Assembly (NCBI RefSeq): GCF_907165205.1
Contig: NC_058194.1
Coordinates: 19,902,856-19,966,855 of the forward strand
DNA: 64,000 nt
Direction: 5' to 3'
Source: Coccinella septempunctata
Lineage: Eukaryota; Arthropoda; Insecta; Coleoptera; Coccinellidae
The translations under genes and the position numbers were made by a program. A model generated the notes under the pieces. The model ran no database searches and was not told the DNA's origin. It saw only the letters and a program-made list of their open reading frames with translations. Below, piece by piece: positions 50,533 through 62,773 of the stretch. Every line of letters begins with the position of its first letter. The first letter of the stretch is position 1.

Positions 50533-51098
50533 CAGGGTGAGTTTTTGACTTGTACATATTTCAACAGAAGGTTCCTGAGCTTAAAAGAGACACTTTTCAC
50601 TTTTTTAGTTCGGGTGAAATTATACAAGCTGTTGAAAATACATAAAAAAATAAGTCGGTTATTATATGTCACAAACGATTTTATAAAATGGAATCATTTT
50701 CGCATTATAGTTTTTCATTAATGTGATAGATCTTCCGTACACAAAATTCCATTACATCTTCCTGTTCCTTCATTATGACCATTACATACCATAAAACTAC
50801 CAGAAATTCAGAGAACTCTTAAAAGTAAGTTGATTCGCTCACTATTGAATATTTCACCATTTTGGAAAATTCAAATATTCATTGTATTTTCTCGTTCTTA
50901 TAATGCGCTGTTTTCCGAGTAATTTGATATTTCAAAATAAAAAATATTGTGATATTGAGGTACCATAGCTTATTATGAAAATTTGAAATGGTTACATCTT
51001 TTTATCTGAGCTGAACGGAAAAAATGGTAAAGGAAAAAGTCTTGATGACCTCAAGAATCTACTGTTAAAGTATATGAACACATAAAAGACCCACCTTG
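50533..51098 (-). mobile_element. TIR element family A, copy A4
   Basis: 566 bp, same orientation as A3. Tips cagggtgagtttttgacttg and cccaccttg, each bounded by TA (not TATA). More substitutions than A3, and the segment around the central acgttaccc region is shortened. Confidence 0.8.
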
Positions 51099-51271
51099 TA
51101 TATTCATGGATGAAAATCTTTCAGTAATTCCGAAAACTGTATTTCACTCAGAATTTTTGAATAGTTTTTTCTAAACCAACAATGTTTTCACATTAAATTC
51201 TCGAAAAAATTTCGTGATAAGAAAGTTCAAACTTATGACAGTGAAAGCACTCATATCTCTCACTGCCTATA

Positions 51272-52272
51272 CTGGGTGTCCAAGAATGAATGGATAAGCT
51301 TGAAACCTTTTAGAAATGTCTATTTCTGCGTTTCTGAATAAAAGAAATATTAATAAATCAAATACATCGGTTAATCGATAGTATTCTTCATGAACTATAC
51401 CAATAGATATGCAGCATATCGTAGGAATAGCTATTGTCATTTTTGGCAAAAAAACCTCATTTTTAAGTTATATATGTTGATTTCACGTGGTAGAAAAAAT
51501 GGATAAAATTTTGACGATATTTCACGTTGCTTTTCATAAAGACTTCATTACCAGGTGCAGTTCAACAATAAACTAGTATATAATATGACTCAGTATGAGT
51601 TATGGAGATGTATTCTAACATTGCGAAATCCATTGAAACAATAAGAATTAATTCACATGCATACCACGGGGTGATATGAATCTCAACAAGTGATACGATC
51701 TGAATCGAACTAGCCAATTTGATATCGTCAGGACAGACGTTCCACCAAAAAAGAGTAGATGCGGTCTCATTTGACCTAGGCAGAGCAACACAAATCCCTC
51801 TCCGATGGAAAACGCTTGCATCTGAATTAATTCTTATATTACTGTATTCATTGCCTCCCTGTTAAGGCATTATCACTTTCATTCACTATTTTTTCGAATA
51901 GTTGGTCACTCATGCTTTCAAAAAATGACAAATAAAAACAGCGATTTTCACTATCTATTGCTATTATGCTACTATTCCATGGTTACACCTTACCATGGCA
52001 AAAACAATGCATTCAATTTATTTGTAACCTTGGTAGATTGATAAGCAACTCAGTATGACAGAAATCATTATTTAAAAAAAATTACATTTCTAAAAAAAAA
52101 AATGGTATGCTATATTCAAAGCACCCAATAGCTTCTATTTTCTGAACAACTTCACGAGTTTCATAATTTCATTTTTTCAAATCGCATAATATGGAAGGTT
52201 ACTTTGGTTATTTTTTTTTTGTATTTTCAGCTGAGCATAATATTCTTCATAATGTAATGCCTGGACATCCTG
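51272..52272. mobile_element. Candidate TA-flanked element J, about 1.0 kb
   Basis: The left tip ctgggtgtccaagaat and the reverse-complemented right tip caggatgtccaggcat agree at 12 of 16 positions, and both abut TA. The interior is not a foldback and no coding sequence was recognised. Short imperfect TIRs make this a tentative call. Confidence 0.4.
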
Positions 52273-52299
52273 TATAATCTCTACTTCCTACTTCTGCTT

Positions 52300-52740
52300 A
52301 GAATTGATGTAATTTCTATCCAGGGTAGAAAAAGCAAGATACCTATTTCACGTTTGATTCTGCTTCTTTTTTGGATCAATAAGACGGTCGCAGCTGAGGC
52401 AAAGGGAGAATTTGCAAAAACGTAATGAAGTAAGACCGAGGTCAATGCGGAGTGTTGGTCATGACATTAATTTCACCAATATGTGGAGACATTAATTTCC
52501 CTGCGAGATTGAACCGATGGAATCTAGTCAGAGATACCAATTTAATCAAAAGGGAACTTCTTCCCTCTCCCCTTCGTAATAACGCCGCCAGAATGTTTCT
52601 TGCTGATTGCGGCTTTTTCAATGGAAAAGAAGGATGTATTTGAACCTGCGAGGTTGATGAATGGATCTGTTCGCAGCTCGCCTACACCAAATCTCGTTGC
52701 ATTAAATCGTACAACATATCGCTGCAAATTTCATATATTT
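52300..52740. other. Compositional island with a 12-bp direct repeat
   Basis: G+C-richer than the flanks. It contains two perfect copies of gacattaatttc (52463-52474 and 52488-52499), spaced 25 bp apart, each with a homeodomain-type ATTA core. Short overlapping frames exist on both strands without domains. It is a candidate enhancer. Confidence 0.3.
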
Positions 52741-53067
52741 TTTTCGAATGTCTTCTTGAAAAATCACTTCTTCTGCGCCCATTCCATAATGAGATTTTTG
52801 AAGAATAGATATCTGTATCATTACACCATGTAGGTACATATTTTTATAGAGCAAAAAATTTCCTTAATCATTGCAGTTCCGGAAGTATCTGCACTTATGA
52901 TTAAAATACATAACTATTTCATCAAACTATTTTGTACTGAAAATATCAATCTAGTGGATTATAGATATTGAAAATAAATCATTCCTCTGTAATGATAGTT
53001 TATAGTCATACTAATGTATTATTGAAAAAAGTATTCTGTCTTCAACTAATTTATTTATATCTATATA

Positions 53068-53586
53068 CAAGGTGAGTCTTTGACTCGTACAAATATTTTA
53101 ACAGTAGATTCTTGAGGTCAAAAGAAACACTTTTTTTAAATACCATTTTTTCCGATTCGACCCTGATAAAAAAACAAAGCCATTATAAGTTTTAATAATG
53201 AGCTGTGCCACCCCTAGAAAAACAAAATAACCATCAGAATAACTAACCTAATCTGTGACCCTACACATTTGTGGATCTTTCAAAAAGAGTTGCATTCGGT
53301 CAAAGTACCAAATTTTACAGATACTTTTCAATTTTTGAACATCAAATTAATCGAAAACGGCGCATTATACAAACAATATAAAGAATAGGTACTTTTATTT
53401 TACAAACGTTTCATTCGATGAAACCGTTTGTGAGATAGAAACGAAAATAACATTTTTTATGGTTTCTCAACAGCCTGTATCTTTTGAGCCGAGCCGATTC
53501 GGAAAAAATGGTAAAGGAAAAAAGCGTTTCTTTTGACCTCAAGAATCTATCGTTAAAATATTCGTACGAGTCAAAGATTCACCCTG
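53068..53586 (+). mobile_element. TIR element family A, copy A5 (internally deleted)
   Basis: 519 bp, A1 orientation, tips caaggtgagtctttgactcg and gattcaccctg. Flanked by TATA at 53064-53067 and 53587-53590. It lacks most of the central segment present in A1 between the gaaaacgg and ccgtttg words, which explains its shorter length. Confidence 0.85.
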
Positions 53587-53590
53587 TATA

Positions 53591-56548
53591 TAAAATGATA
53601 AGAACATTATCATTGCATTGCATTTTATTCCTGAACTCAGAATTATTTATTTATTTAAATTAACGTCTCTCGACAACTATGGCCATTGACACAAGATCAC
53701 ATTGCGGGTTAACAATAATATGTCAATATATAATGGATTAAACTCAGAATTAGAATTCGTTGAGTGGCTACATTTTGTAAATATTAATCTAGTGGACAAA
53801 ATTTCCGTGGAAAATGTACGTTGCATGTTAGCTGAACACTATACTTTTTGCTACATAAATTATTTCACTCTATTAAATCACTAATAGTTATATAATTACA
53901 GTCTAAAGATATAGGAATATAGGTTTTCTCGATCTACTTCAAGTTACAACGAAACATTTCTCTTACAAGAAAACCGGAAAGAAGGTTTACATTGGCAAAT
54001 GCGAAAAAATGAAATACATTTTTTCGCGTTTGGTGATGTTTTTCAAAAAGCTCACTGAGCCTACTTACCCTAACTAATGAAGTAGTTTGGCATGCATTAA
54101 AAGGGATAAATTTCCTTTTCTGAAACGAAAAAAAAATAAATGAATATTTCATTTTGATCTAATAACAAAAGGAGAACAACTCATCTTATCGACTAGTAAA
54201 ATAGCAAACAAGAAAAACCAGTGAGCAGTTAATTCTATCAAAATCAGAGAAAAAACACTCTCGTTCAGATCTCAAGCAGAAATTCAATTTGCTTTGAAAA
54301 TCTTTTGAAGCTGAAAAAAGTTTGAAACAATTCAACCCCCACTGAATTCTCCTTTCTTATTACTCGTCCAACGATATCGGTATTATATGCATCAATATTA
54401 GGAAATTATAGACTTTTTCATATGACTTCATTGATTCCAAAGAACCCTGTCATGACTATTTTCAGACTGAAATATTTTGTATTAAAACGGATGAGTTTTG
54501 TGATTTGTATATCAACTCATCAGAGCAGCTCGCCCTTAAAACAAGAATTGACTCTTTCGGAAAAATCAACCATCAGTTATATTAAAGTGTTAAGGGAAAT
54601 CAATGGATCAATTGAAACATTCCATCAATGAGACTACAAAAAAAGAATTGATAAAACTGAAAACTAGGGGCCTAAACAGTCCAACCAAAAGAAAATGTGA
54701 GTAGTTTGAATGAAGATGTGAATGCTAGATCTAGATTGTTTTCATACATGAATAAATAATTGTAGAAACGAAAGTAATCAGCATCGTTATTTCAGCCTGA
54801 CTTTGTGTCTATTTCCAATCATAACTAGCTCAGAAGAAATGCAATTGCATCGATGCTATCATTGCTAAGATTTCACCGATTGCGTTTTTGATAAGGAGGA
54901 GGAAAATTGCATCGTGAATTGTTATCTTTATTATAATTGGCATTACATCAACCATGCCGCACCGTTTGATATTAGAGAGTTTTTAAGTAGAGCAAGCACG
55001 AAGGTAGGTGGTAATTTTGCGGAATTTTTCATGAATACACCTTGTTGTTAGAGAAACTCGAATTGACGTTTAACGTTACGGTAATAAACGCTATTTTGTA
55101 ACGAATATCTTATATCGAGGAGTTCGGGATGATCTACTCAGAAAGTTCGAATCCTAATATTCACTATTCCCTTTTGGATTCGAAGGGCTCTTATTATAGC
55201 TCTCCATAAAGATATTTCTCTGAAAGCTCCAGAAATGTATTCAAAGATGATCTAAATCTTCTTCTTTATCTATCAAAAAATGATCCAAATGAACCAGGAT
55301 GCAAAGAGTGGTCAGAAAATACTGATTAGATGTTGAATAATGCTATTTCGAATAAGCAGTCAGAGATCAATTGAAAAAAAATTCTTCAGTTAACAGGGAT
55401 TGCTATTCAAGGTGTCAAATCAAAAAATTAATGGAATCAATATAAAGAATAGTATGGCGGCAATCGTTGAACATAATAAAATTCTCTCGAATTCATGAAT
55501 ACCTTTCAAATATGATTTTAACGTTACCTACGTTAAAAAAATATCGACACACGTCAAACATTTATATCACGCTTATGATAAATCATTTAACTCGAAGAAC
55601 AATGGGTATATTCAAACATCAAACTAGCTGTCTGGAAAATTGATAAATAGAACCTATTCATTTCCTATTATTGAAAATTTTAAGTATCTCTCTAACCATT
55701 TTATCGTTCTGAGATTGCGAATAATTATATAAGTGAAGAATGAATTTTTCAATCTCCTTGAAAATTCAAATATTTTTTCATATAATTATGTTCATACACG
55801 TGTGAGATCAATTTAAAAATGAGAGGTTTCCAAATGAAGATAATATATGTTGAAATACGTCAAATTAATTTTTGCAGCATATTGATTTATTACTCTAGGA
55901 TTCTTTGCAGTTTAATGTTATCAATTAACTTTAAATTTTAAACTCCGAAAAGAGAATCAAACAACTTGTCAAAGGGACACGGAACACCTTCACCATTGAA
56001 AATTTTATAGGTTTCGAATGTCTCGAAGGAGTTGAAATAGAGTAAGAAATTTGCCATATAAAATTTATCTGATTACTCTTGGGTTGACCTATTTGGATAT
56101 TGTTTATAAATAAAGCTATGATTAAAGAAGCAAAAGCTATTCCAGCTACTTAAAGAAATAAGGGGACATCATCCATTAAAAACAACTTTATATTGAACAA
56201 TATAAATTGTACCATGAAATGAAAAAAACAAGAAAAAGTTTAAATATAAATAAGAGCATAAATTGAATTATCCATACAAATCCAAAAATTGAAATATGCT
56301 GCTCTATAAATTGAAATATTTCTTAGAAAAAAAGAATTTGGAATTCTTTCATTTCATTTTATCTTTCATATTGATTGAAACCATCATTCGAAAATGTCGA
56401 AGAACGGAGTTAGAAAAGGTAAAGCTACACACAAAACTTCATTATTTAGTTCATCATATACCTCGTTAATTCTAGGTTTATAATAAAAATAAATTACTAG
56501 AAAATACAATCTGAAGCATTCGAATTTTCCTCAATAACCTTTAATATG
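53591..56548. other. Non-coding DNA, nothing recognised
   Basis: A+T-rich with isolated frames under 75 codons on both strands, none with a familiar domain. No repeat-family copy recognised. Confidence 0.4.
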
Positions 56549-56550
56549 TA

Positions 56551-56939
56551 CAGGGGTTTAGAATAAAATCTTTTCCCTTAAGGGTGTGAATCTTTAGGAA
56601 ACCCCTGGACGAACAATTCAAATAAACCTATGTACCTTTCGAGCTACAGGGAGTTAAAGTTTTGAAGAAAAAATTAAAATGAACAACACTGGTGAAAACA
56701 GAAAATTTATTCCATTGGAAAAAAATATTTCTTTGCATCATTGACATTAAATTTAATCAAATTGCTTTATCAGCCTGAATGGATCTATGGATAAATAAAA
56801 AGTACAAATATTTACTTCTGATCCACCATAAAAATCGTTCATTCAAGCTTGTATTCGTGGAATCAGCATATTATTCTGAATTTTAATGCAACCCTTCACG
56901 TTAGAGCTACTAAACTAGAAAACATTTCATCACCTTGTG
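56551..56939. mobile_element. Possible decayed cagggg-type element
   Basis: Starts caggggtttagaataaaatc and ends catcaccttgtg, both next to TA. An internal phrase gagctacagggagttaaagt resembles the interior of other insect foldback elements. The arms do not align well by eye. Confidence 0.3.
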
Positions 56940-57399
56940 TATTTTACGTTTTCTAACAACAAGCTTTGGGGTGGGCAAAATGAAGATTTAATGTAGCATA
57001 TTTTTAGATTTCGAGATTTTCAACAAAGGTACATTAAACGAAAAACTGGGCTTGAGAAACTACCTAGGAAACAACTTACTAGATTAGGTTAACAATGTGC
57101 CTCTTAACACAAGTTCCAACATCAATCATTTTTTTCTCCATAATGTTGAACTCTTATTCTAACGACAAATCAAATGAAGATTATAAAAATTTTCAAATAT
57201 GCCTCATCATAAAAATATTATAATCAACTATAATAAATACTAAGAAGGGAACAATTCTCCACACCCACACGTTCTTCAACATCAGTATACCAAGCTAAAC
57301 AATAGTGGTAACTGTGTCAAAACAAAAATATTTACACTCATAAATCATGAAATGTGATGAGAACAGCTTGAATAAAGGATTTTCGACCTTTGGCCTTGA

Positions 57400-57960
57400 C
57401 GGAATGGCGAAGAAAGCTTATCGGAGAGTTAAAGCTCGCCAAAATAAGTTACTTCAGTTACAGTGATAATAGTTAACTTCCCTGAAATGTTCGATATATT
57501 TTCTGTAACTGCCGATCTCTGTTCGCAATGTAGCCATCCAAAAGCCTGAAATAACGCCGAATTATGTGACGTCCTGCCGAATCAATGTATACATTCATCT
57601 GATTCTATAAACGAAAACCACTAATTGTACTAATTAGAGACCATATAGTGCGTAAGGTGAGTTATAAATACTCAAGTGTCGTCAAGTTTATTTCAGAAAT
57701 ATCGACGTCGATGTCCGAAATAAAGTATCCAGCAGACTGTTCAAGTGCTCGGTGGCAGCAGGTCAACTATGGAATTATAATATCGCACTTTTCATTGATG
57801 AATTTAGCGCCTCAAGAATTGTGAGAATTTTCATGTGCACGAGTACTATCCGAATCCAGAGATGATAGGCAAATCATATTTTAGTTTACCTATTACTTTT
57901 GAAAAAGCGCTAGAAATTTTAATCTGCTACCGTTCGGCGACGGAAGACTGAAAAAAAAAT
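57400..57960. other. Compositional island with nested palindromes
   Basis: Not strongly A+T-biased, unlike its flanks. Contains the perfect palindrome ATCGACGTCGAT (57701-57712), bracketed by tttatttc (57688-57695) and gaaataaa (57717-57724), plus gacgtc-type and ctaattagag words nearby. No coding frame recognised. It is a candidate regulatory element immediately left of the foldback cluster. Confidence 0.3.
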
Positions 57961-57990
57961 TTCTAATTTCACTGTTGTAAAATTAGCAAC

Positions 57991-59143
57991 TGTACAGGGT
58001 GGGCAAATTTCGATGTTTTAGCACTACAGTTTTTAAACCAGAGGAGATACACAAAATCTGATACCCCATTCTCGTTCTCTTTTTCTGAGAAACTAACAAT
58101 AGTAGTAGTCATTTTTGGCCACCTTTTTTTGTTTTCGAGTTATAATCAAAAATTGGAAAAATGGCGATATCGAAATAAATTTATATCTCCGCCAATACTG
58201 ATGATAGAGCTCTAAAATTGAAACATTATAAAGGCACTTTTTTACGTAGAATCCAGTAGCGTGCTCGCCTTTTTAGCAGGATTTTTAATTACGAAGCTAT
58301 GACACAAAGTTATGTTTTTTTAAATGGGAACACTAGATTTCTGTGCAATTTTTTGAAAGCTTAATTTTTACTGATTTCAAAAATATATAACATCATAGGG
58401 TTTGTATCAATATAAATAATAGAAAATGGTCAAAAACCTTTTTTCTCAATATTTCTATGGTTTCAACTTTTGATGAGCATAGAAAAATAAAGCATCGTAT
58501 GATTACCACTGTCTCCTTCTATAAGTCCTGTCATTATTATGAAAATTCATGAAATATATCTGGATTCAAATTTTGTGGAAATTGGTAAAAAGCATAGAAA
58601 GAATGACATTGCCGAAAGGAGACTGCTTTTGTTATAGGAAACTCTATTTTTCTGTGCTCGTCAAAAGTTGAAACCATAGAAATATTGGGAAAAAGTGTTT
58701 TTGACCATTTTCTATTATTTATATCGATATAAACCATATGATGTTATATATTTTTGGAATCAGTAAAAATTAAGCTCTCAAAAAATTGGACAGAAAATTA
58801 TTGTTCCCTTTTAAAAAAACATAACTTTGGGTCATAGCTCCGTAATTAGAAATCCTGCTAAAAATGCGAGCACGCCACTGGATTCTACGTAAAAAAGTGC
58901 CTGTATAATGTTTCAATTTCAGAGCTCTATCATCAGTATTAGCGGAGATATAAATTTATTTCGAAATCGCCATTTTTCCAATTTTCGCTTATAACTCCTA
59001 AACAAAAGAAGGTGGCCAAAAATGACTACTACTCTTGTTAGTTTCTCAGAAAAAGAGAACGAGAATGGGGTATCAGATTTTGTCTATCTCCTCTGGTTTA
59101 AAAGCTGTAGTGCTAAAACATCGAAATTTGCCCACCCTGTACA
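57991..59143. mobile_element. Long foldback element C, 499-bp arms
   Basis: A 1153-bp near-perfect inverted repeat. The left arm is 57991-58489 and the right arm 58645-59143, exactly equal in length, around a 155-bp loop. Tips are tgtacagggtgggcaaattt and its complement. TA inside each tip may be the duplication. The arms differ by only scattered substitutions by eye. No transposase is encoded. The arms create minor open frames on both strands (for example 58737-58537 and 59022-59319) that are not genes. Confidence 0.88.
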
Positions 59144-59345
59144 CTTCCCAACAATTAATAGGGATCAAGTATTACATCTGTTATATTTATATGTGTTCTT
59201 TTAGGAAAAACTGGAGATATTTTAAAATTTTTTTTAATATTTTCTTATTTCACTTCATCAAGCTCGTGTCCTCGGAAATGATGAATCGATTATTTTTGGT
59301 AAAAGAAACTACGACTTAAATACTGAGATGCTTCGATGACACCTC

Positions 59346-60298
59346 TACAGGGAATCTCTAAACAAATGCGAAGAACTTTGCGAGATGATTCCTCGATGAA
59401 AATAAGCAGGGGTAGTTCCTATAAACTTTTTTCTAAATCAACCTCCCTTTCAAGATACATAGCCTCTGGAAGGCGTTTTTAATTTTTTTACGGGTTCTAA
59501 AAAACACTGGGTCATAAAACTATATATAATATGGAGCACTAAGTAGATGTTTCTCACACAATTTTTTCAGATCTCAACTTTATTATTAGGGGTTGAAAAC
59601 AACAACCCCTTTTGATTTTCCTTCGAAAATTGTTTTCGTGGGATAGATTGCCGAAAAATAAAATTCTCTTATGGTTTCCCATTCAATTCTGGAAAATAAG
59701 TCTCTTGAAAAATTTCGATACAGTTGATACTTTTCTCGAAATGAATAAAAACTTACAAGCAGTATAGGGAGGTCTATGAGGCAGAGAGTGATGCATGTAT
59801 TTTAGCGGGAGGTAGTCATTCTATGTAACACTTATACGATGAAATGGAATGAACAGTGATCAGAACTGCTTGTAAGTTTTTATTTATTCCGAGAAAAGTA
59901 TCGACTGTATCGAAATTTTGCAAAGGACTTCTTTCTCCAGGATTCAATGGGAAACCACAAGAGAATTTTATTTTTCGAAAATCTATCCCACGAAAACCAT
60001 TTTTGAAGGAAAATCATAAGGGGTTGTTATTTTCAACCCCTAATAAAAAAGTTGAGATCTAAAAAAATTCTGTGGGTAACATATACTTAGTGCTTCATCT
60101 TATGTATAATTTTATGACTAAAAGTGATTTTTAGAACCCGTAAAAAAATTAAAAACTGTCAACTCGTCATAGCCTTAAAAAGATTGTATCTTGGAAGGGA
60201 GGTCGATTTCGAAAAAAAATTATAGGAACTACCCCTGCTTATTTCCATCGAGAAATCATCTCCCTAAGTCCTTGGCATTTGTTTACAGACACCCTGTA
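59346..60298. mobile_element. Long foldback element D
   Basis: 953 bp. The left arm is 59346-59763 and the right arm 59865-60298, around a loop of about 101 bp. Tips are tacagggaatctctaaacaa and the complement, ending acagacaccctgta. Characteristic arm words are taggggttgaaaacaacaac, ggggtagttcctataa and cttacaagcagt. The arms are more diverged than in element C (indels around 59470 and 60160). No coding capacity. Confidence 0.82.
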
Positions 60299-60833
60299 TA
60301 AAAATTTCCTGTGTTATTTTACAATTTCCCGAATATCTAACCAAATTCATCATCTTCATGTCTCACCACGAAAATTGCATTTCCTTCAAAAACAATTATG
60401 TGATAATTCCATGCCCGTATCAACTTCATTTCATGCTTCGTTGTAAGCTCTAAAAGAATTTCACACATGTAGCGGAGAACTGAAATTGAGCGTCAAATTG
60501 AATTAATATTGGTATTCCGAATTACCGACTGATCTGTGAATATTCAAATACGAAACAGAAAATTGGAGTTACAATCGAAAATTAGTCAGTGTTGAAGTAT
60601 GTTGTTCGGAAAATAAATACGGTAGATAATGTTATATCAACCTTCGATTTCGTCCGTTCCCAATCTTCTGCTTTGTTTTCATCCGAAGTTTACATTACCA
60701 GACACTTCAGACTGATGCAGTTCGGTTCTTGGCGTTCCAAGAAAGTTCAATGGACATGAAAATCAATATCAGCTATGGAGTCGGCTCTTTCGTTAGTGAC
60801 GAATGATTTTCATTCATTCCAAATTGACATATA

Positions 60834-61761
60834 GGGGAGACTGGGGAGGGTTGATACGTTTTTGGAATATTTATTATTCTAAAATTAATTATATGAAGAA
60901 ACAGGACTTTTATAACATTATATAATTCTTCGATTAATCGTTCAACGAAATAAATATAGAATTCTCAAAATATAAACATCCTATTCTGTACAAAACGTTG
61001 AACACAAAAACATGCAAACTGTCTCAAGCCTCCCCACATATGGGAGGATTGATACGGTGTACTGGGAGGCATGAGACAGATAAACTGAAAATATAAGCCC
61101 CATTGTTATCACTTGCAAATGTCACATATAAACATTTTTGTGCCATTTCTAACACGGTTACATTCTTCGTGGCACCATTGCGAGCACACCTGACGCCTGA
61201 TCCAGAATTACTAGATCAGTAGGTAGGTCAGCAATGATTCTGGTTTGCTTTGGTCCCGTAGGTGCAGAAACATGTTCAGAAGGTAGGTTGGATGGTAAAA
61301 ACGCCTTTATGTAGGCCTGTCCAACCAGCTCCGGAATATTTTTTAAAGATGATACATGTATCAGGCCTCCCCACCCTAAATGTCTCAAACCTCCCTGAAA
61401 GCAAGTTTTAAAGTAATTTATGTTTTCATTTTATACCCATACATTTTGGCAACCTAATAAAACAGTAAATTGAGTAGGTTTATGCATATTTCCCAGTCAA
61501 ATGTTTGTTTATGCCGAAAAATTAATGCATGATCATAAAACCCTTAGGTAACGTGAGTAAATACTTACAATTTCTCTCCTCGAAACACTCTTTGTTGAAT
61601 ATTTCACGAACGAACTACTGTTAGCCTTACAGATTACGGTCATGTAGTGCTTTCTGCAGGAGAATAGTGTTCACCAGTATATTACTTTTGAAAACGGCTA
61701 CAGACCGCGGATATAAGCCTGTATCAAGCCTCCCCATGTATCAATGCTCCCTAGTCTCCCC
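60834..61761 (-). mobile_element. TA-flanked pogo-like element F
   Basis: 928 bp with TA at 60832-60833 and 61762-61763. The left tip ggggagactggggagggttg and the reverse-complemented right tip ggggagactagggagcattg agree over about 24 bp with four mismatches. The terminal theme gtatcaagcctcccc recurs inside near 61023, 61044 (inverted), 61360 and 61722. A minus-strand frame of 76 codons (61388-61158; includes YIKAFLPSNLPSEHVSAPTG) may be a remnant of a transposase tail, like the one in element G but without a zinc finger. Internally deleted and inactive. Confidence 0.6.
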
Positions 61762-62001
61762 TATTGTTTTCCGTTTTGAAAGCGTACAAAGAATTGCGAA
61801 ACTGCAATACTTTATCCTGAACTTTGAATAAAATAGTTGGAAGAAAGGAATTAACCCTCTGATTTCTTCATTCAAGAAGTAATTTAATTAGAATATTTCT
61901 ATGTCCATACAACAGAGTTCTTTTAAATTAAAAAGCGTCTATTTAAAAATTTCATGGAAAAACAATAAACAAAGAAAATATTCGACTTATATTTTCATAT
62001 A

Positions 62002-62470
62002 CAGGCTGAGTCTTCGACTCGTACAAATATTTCAACAGTAGATTCTTGAGGTCAAAAAAAGGACTTTTTTCGTTCACCGTTTTTTTCGAAGTTGCTGGTT
62101 TTAAAAGATACAGGCTGTTGAAAAAACCATAAAAATATGTTATTTTTTTTATCTCACAAACGGTTTTATCGAATGAAATGAATTTCGGAATATAGTTTTT
62201 CATTTATTTGATTAACCTTTTTCGAATACAAGATATCGCCCAGTTTTCTCATTATGACCATTACGTACGATGTGTAATGTCACAGATTTAGCTAGTTATT
62301 CTGAAGGTTTCTTTGTTTTTTCAGGATTGGCACAGCTCATTATGAAAATTTAAAATGGCTATATCTTTTTATCAAGACCGAATCGGAAAAAATGGTATAG
62401 GAAGAAGTGATTCTTTCGACCTCAAGAATCTACTGTTGAAATATTCGTAGGTACGTGTTGATTCACCCTG
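62002..62470 (-). mobile_element. TIR element family A, copy A6 (internally deleted)
   Basis: 469 bp, A3 orientation, tips caggctgagtcttcgactcg and gattcaccctg. Flanked by TATA at 61998-62001 and 62471-62474. It joins the tcattatgaccattacgtac and cacagatttagctagttatt segments directly, omitting about 190 bp present in A3. Confidence 0.85.
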
Positions 62471-62646
62471 TATATACATAGGTATATGTTTTTAATCTTT
62501 TCAAAATGTGAGATTCAAAGGTCGATGCCGAATATCAAATTTCTGTTTTGGAGTGCCAATTTCTGGATATGGGGGATTTTCCTTAATCATTCTCATTGAG
62601 AGGGGCCGCCATAAATTATTCCTGCATCCATAGCAGTTTAAACTTA

Positions 62647-62773
62647 AGCGGCCCACAGACGAGCAACTTAGTTGACAACTATGTTGTCAACGAGGTTGTA
62701 AATCATACGAGGTTGAAGGTTGAAGGAATATTAACCACCGGCCTACAACTTGGTTGCTCGTCTGTGGGCCGCT
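62647..62773. mobile_element. Harbinger-like MITE, 127 bp
   Basis: Inverted repeats agcggcccacagacgagcaa (left) and ttgctcgtctgtgggccgct (right) are perfect over 20 bp. The flanking trinucleotide TTA occurs on both sides (62644-62646 and 62774-62776). A TWA duplication is the signature of PIF/Harbinger insertions. The interior is too short to code. Confidence 0.8.

Noticed and set aside
61158..61388. 76-codon frame as a stand-alone gene
   Set aside because: It lies wholly inside transposon F and encodes the element's repeated terminal motif; at best a transposase tail remnant.
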